From Patescibacteria group bacterium (GTDB lineage: Bacteria; Patescibacteriota; Kazan-3B-28; UBA10110), in contig JAFGPN010000001.1 in assembly GCA_016936175.1 (NCBI GenBank), positions 1-49,990 on the forward strand: a stretch of DNA of 49,990 nucleotides, given 5' to 3'. Of the stretch, positions 48,882 through 49,990 are shown piece by piece. Position 1 is the stretch's first letter, and every line of letters begins with the position of its first letter. Under the pieces are notes generated by a model. It made no database searches. It was not told the origin of the DNA and was given only the letters and a program-made list of their open reading frames with translations. The translations under genes and the position numbers were made by a program.

Positions 48882-49901
48882 ATGAAGCTACTGATCAACT
48901 CCGAATTAGAGCGATCGAGCTGGGATCGGTTTACCCTCCGTCACCCCGAGGGTAACCTGCTCCAAAGCTGGGCTTGGGGCGAATTTCAAGAAGCTTTGGG
49001 CAACCCCATCTGGCGATTACAAGTAACCAGCAACAACGAGGTGTTAGCCCAACTCTTGGCGCTCAAGCTTAGCTTGGGCTTTGGTAAGTCTATCATCTAT
49101 ACACCGCGGGAAGTCCTGATCAATAGCTCCGCCCCTATCCAACACCAGCGAGACGCAATGGAGTTGATCGTAAAAAAGATGAAAGAGATCGGTAAGGCGG
49201 AAAAGGCGATCCTCTGGCGGACTGATCCCCCACTCAAAAACGGCGACACCACCGCGCTATCCATCTATAAAGCCTTCGGATTTATCCGCAGCAAAAAATC
49301 TATTCAGCCCCAAACCAACTGGGTGTTAGATATCACCGCTGGCGCCAATAATCTACTAACAGCGATGAAACCCAAGACCCGTTATAATATTCGCTTAGCA
49401 GAAAAGAAGGGCGTTAAGGTGGTTATCTCCAAGAACTTAGAGGATATCCGAATTTTTAATCAGCTGAACAAGGACACGGCTACCCGTGATGGTTTTACCC
49501 CGCATAGTGACGGATATTATAAAAAACAATTGGAGGCGCTAAGCAAAGATGGTGGGCTGGAGCTGTTAGTCGCTTATCTTGGGCAGACGCCGGTCTCCGC
49601 CATCTTGGTATCTTTCTTCGGCAACAAGGCTACCTATCTTCACGGAGCTTCCAGCAATGAACATCGCGAAACAATGGCTAATTACGCCATCCAATGGGCC
49701 GCTATTCAAGCCGCTCAATCCAAGGGTTGCGCTACCTACGATTTTGGCGGTATCGATCTTGGAGGTGAACACCCCAACTGGGCCGGCATCACCCGATTTA
49801 AGCAAGGGTTTGGTGGCTCTGCAGTAGAATATGTAGGAACCTTAGAACTCCCTCTCTCCCCGCTCTGGTATCGTTTTTATAAGATACTGCGAGGCCATTA
49901 A
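48882..49901 (+). CDS. FemAB/FemX-like aminoacyltransferase
   Basis: A 339-aa protein of the FemABX (double GNAT) family that adds amino acids from aminoacyl-tRNA to the peptidoglycan precursor. Blocks typical of the family are NLLQSWAWGEFQEALG (about 24-39), MKPKTRYNIRLAEKKGVKV (about 162-180), YLHGASSN (about 250) and ATYDFGGIDLGG (about 284-295). The double-GNAT arrangement is inferred from the repeated pattern. It would act at the membrane on lipid II or an equivalent; the specific amino acid is unknown. Confidence 0.9.
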   Translation: MKLLINSELERSSWDRFTLRHPEGNLLQSWAWGEFQEALGNPIWRLQVTSNNEVLAQLLALKLSLGFGKSIIYTPREVLINSSAPIQHQRDAMELIVKKMKEIGKAEKAILWRTDPPLKNGDTTALSIYKAFGFIRSKKSIQPQTNWVLDITAGANNLLTAMKPKTRYNIRLAEKKGVKVVISKNLEDIRIFNQLNKDTATRDGFTPHSDGYYKKQLEALSKDGGLELLVAYLGQTPVSAILVSFFGNKATYLHGASSNEHRETMANYAIQWAAIQAAQSKGCATYDFGGIDLGGEHPNWAGITRFKQGFGGSAVEYVGTLELPLSPLWYRFYKILRGH

Positions 49902-49902
49902 C

Positions 49903-49933
49903 TTGTCCCGTTAGAAATCACTTATCGGGACAA
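49903..49933. repeat. Stem-loop after the FemAB gene
   Basis: TTGTCCCG (49903-49910) pairs with CGGGACAA (49926-49933) around a 15-base loop starting TTAGAAATC. No T-run follows. TCCCGTTAGAAATC resembles the left end of elements A and B (CCCCGTTAGAAGTC). Nothing further is recognisable to the window end. Confidence 0.45.
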
Positions 49934-49990
49934 CCAAAGTGAACAAATCGTTGAACATATACGCTAAGTAGACAATAGAGGGACCTGTCC

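Noticed and set aside
1-49990. CRISPR array
   Set aside because: I found no set of regularly spaced direct repeats of 23-40 bases and no cas genes. The repeats present are inverted and unevenly placed.

Overview
The window looks like chromosomal DNA of a Candidate Phyla Radiation (Patescibacteria) bacterium. The evidence is tightly packed, often overlapping genes; several starts with no Shine-Dalgarno or an almost leaderless mRNA; a VirB-like type IV secretion cluster with a very long VirB6-like protein and PrgI; NBR1-like/SpoIID, PEGA and TSP3-repeat surface proteins; small TrbC/VirB2-like pilins; and a compact valyl-tRNA synthetase. TGA is used as a stop, so this is not a recoded Gracilibacteria/Absconditabacteria genome. 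I cannot place the lineage more precisely.

Layout. 1-9.3 kb (minus strand) holds a surface protein cut by the window edge, then nusA-clpC-PIN/TRAM, rplS-rnhB-yraN, an unrecognised 148-aa gene and a lipoprotein hydrolase with a propeller-like half. 9.3-16 kb is leuS, a membrane protein and dnaE. 16-17.7 kb is an accessory island: a 112-aa orphan gene inside a 14-bp inverted repeat with heavily structured flanking RNA, a methyltransferase, and a GIY-YIG nuclease beside tRNA-Ala. 17.8-20.5 kb encodes an O-antigen-ligase-like protein, a nucleotidyltransferase-fold protein and a small membrane protein. 20.7-27.5 kb holds trpS, prs, phosphohexomutase, comF and a SpoIID-like surface protein. 27.5-30.9 kb is a plus-strand operon: hsp20, galU, an orphan sugar-binding lipoprotein and two pilin-like genes.

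30.9-32.6 kb is a cluster of three tRNA genes (Arg, Ser, Ser) with a second GIY-YIG gene and many inverted repeats. 32.6-36.2 kb encodes two large membrane-anchored proteins divergent from the secretion operon. 36.4-45 kb is that operon: VirB6-like, PrgI, TraC-like, VirB4-like, a TSP3-repeat protein and a GspE/PilB ATPase, driven by a near-consensus promoter. The window ends with a secreted protein, valS, tsaD and a FemAB-like aminoacyltransferase.

The least explained features are: (1) inverted-repeat modules that start inside the CCA end of the tRNA genes, two of them followed by GIY-YIG genes; (2) a split tRNA-Arg 5' end carrying a 149-bp insertion; (3) the 112-aa gene cassette bounded by a 14-bp inverted repeat; (4) MITE-like elements with CCCC...GGGG ends and 4-bp direct repeats, one of which supplies the -35 box of the secretion operon. 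All functional statements come from reading the sequence and recalling families; no search was run.
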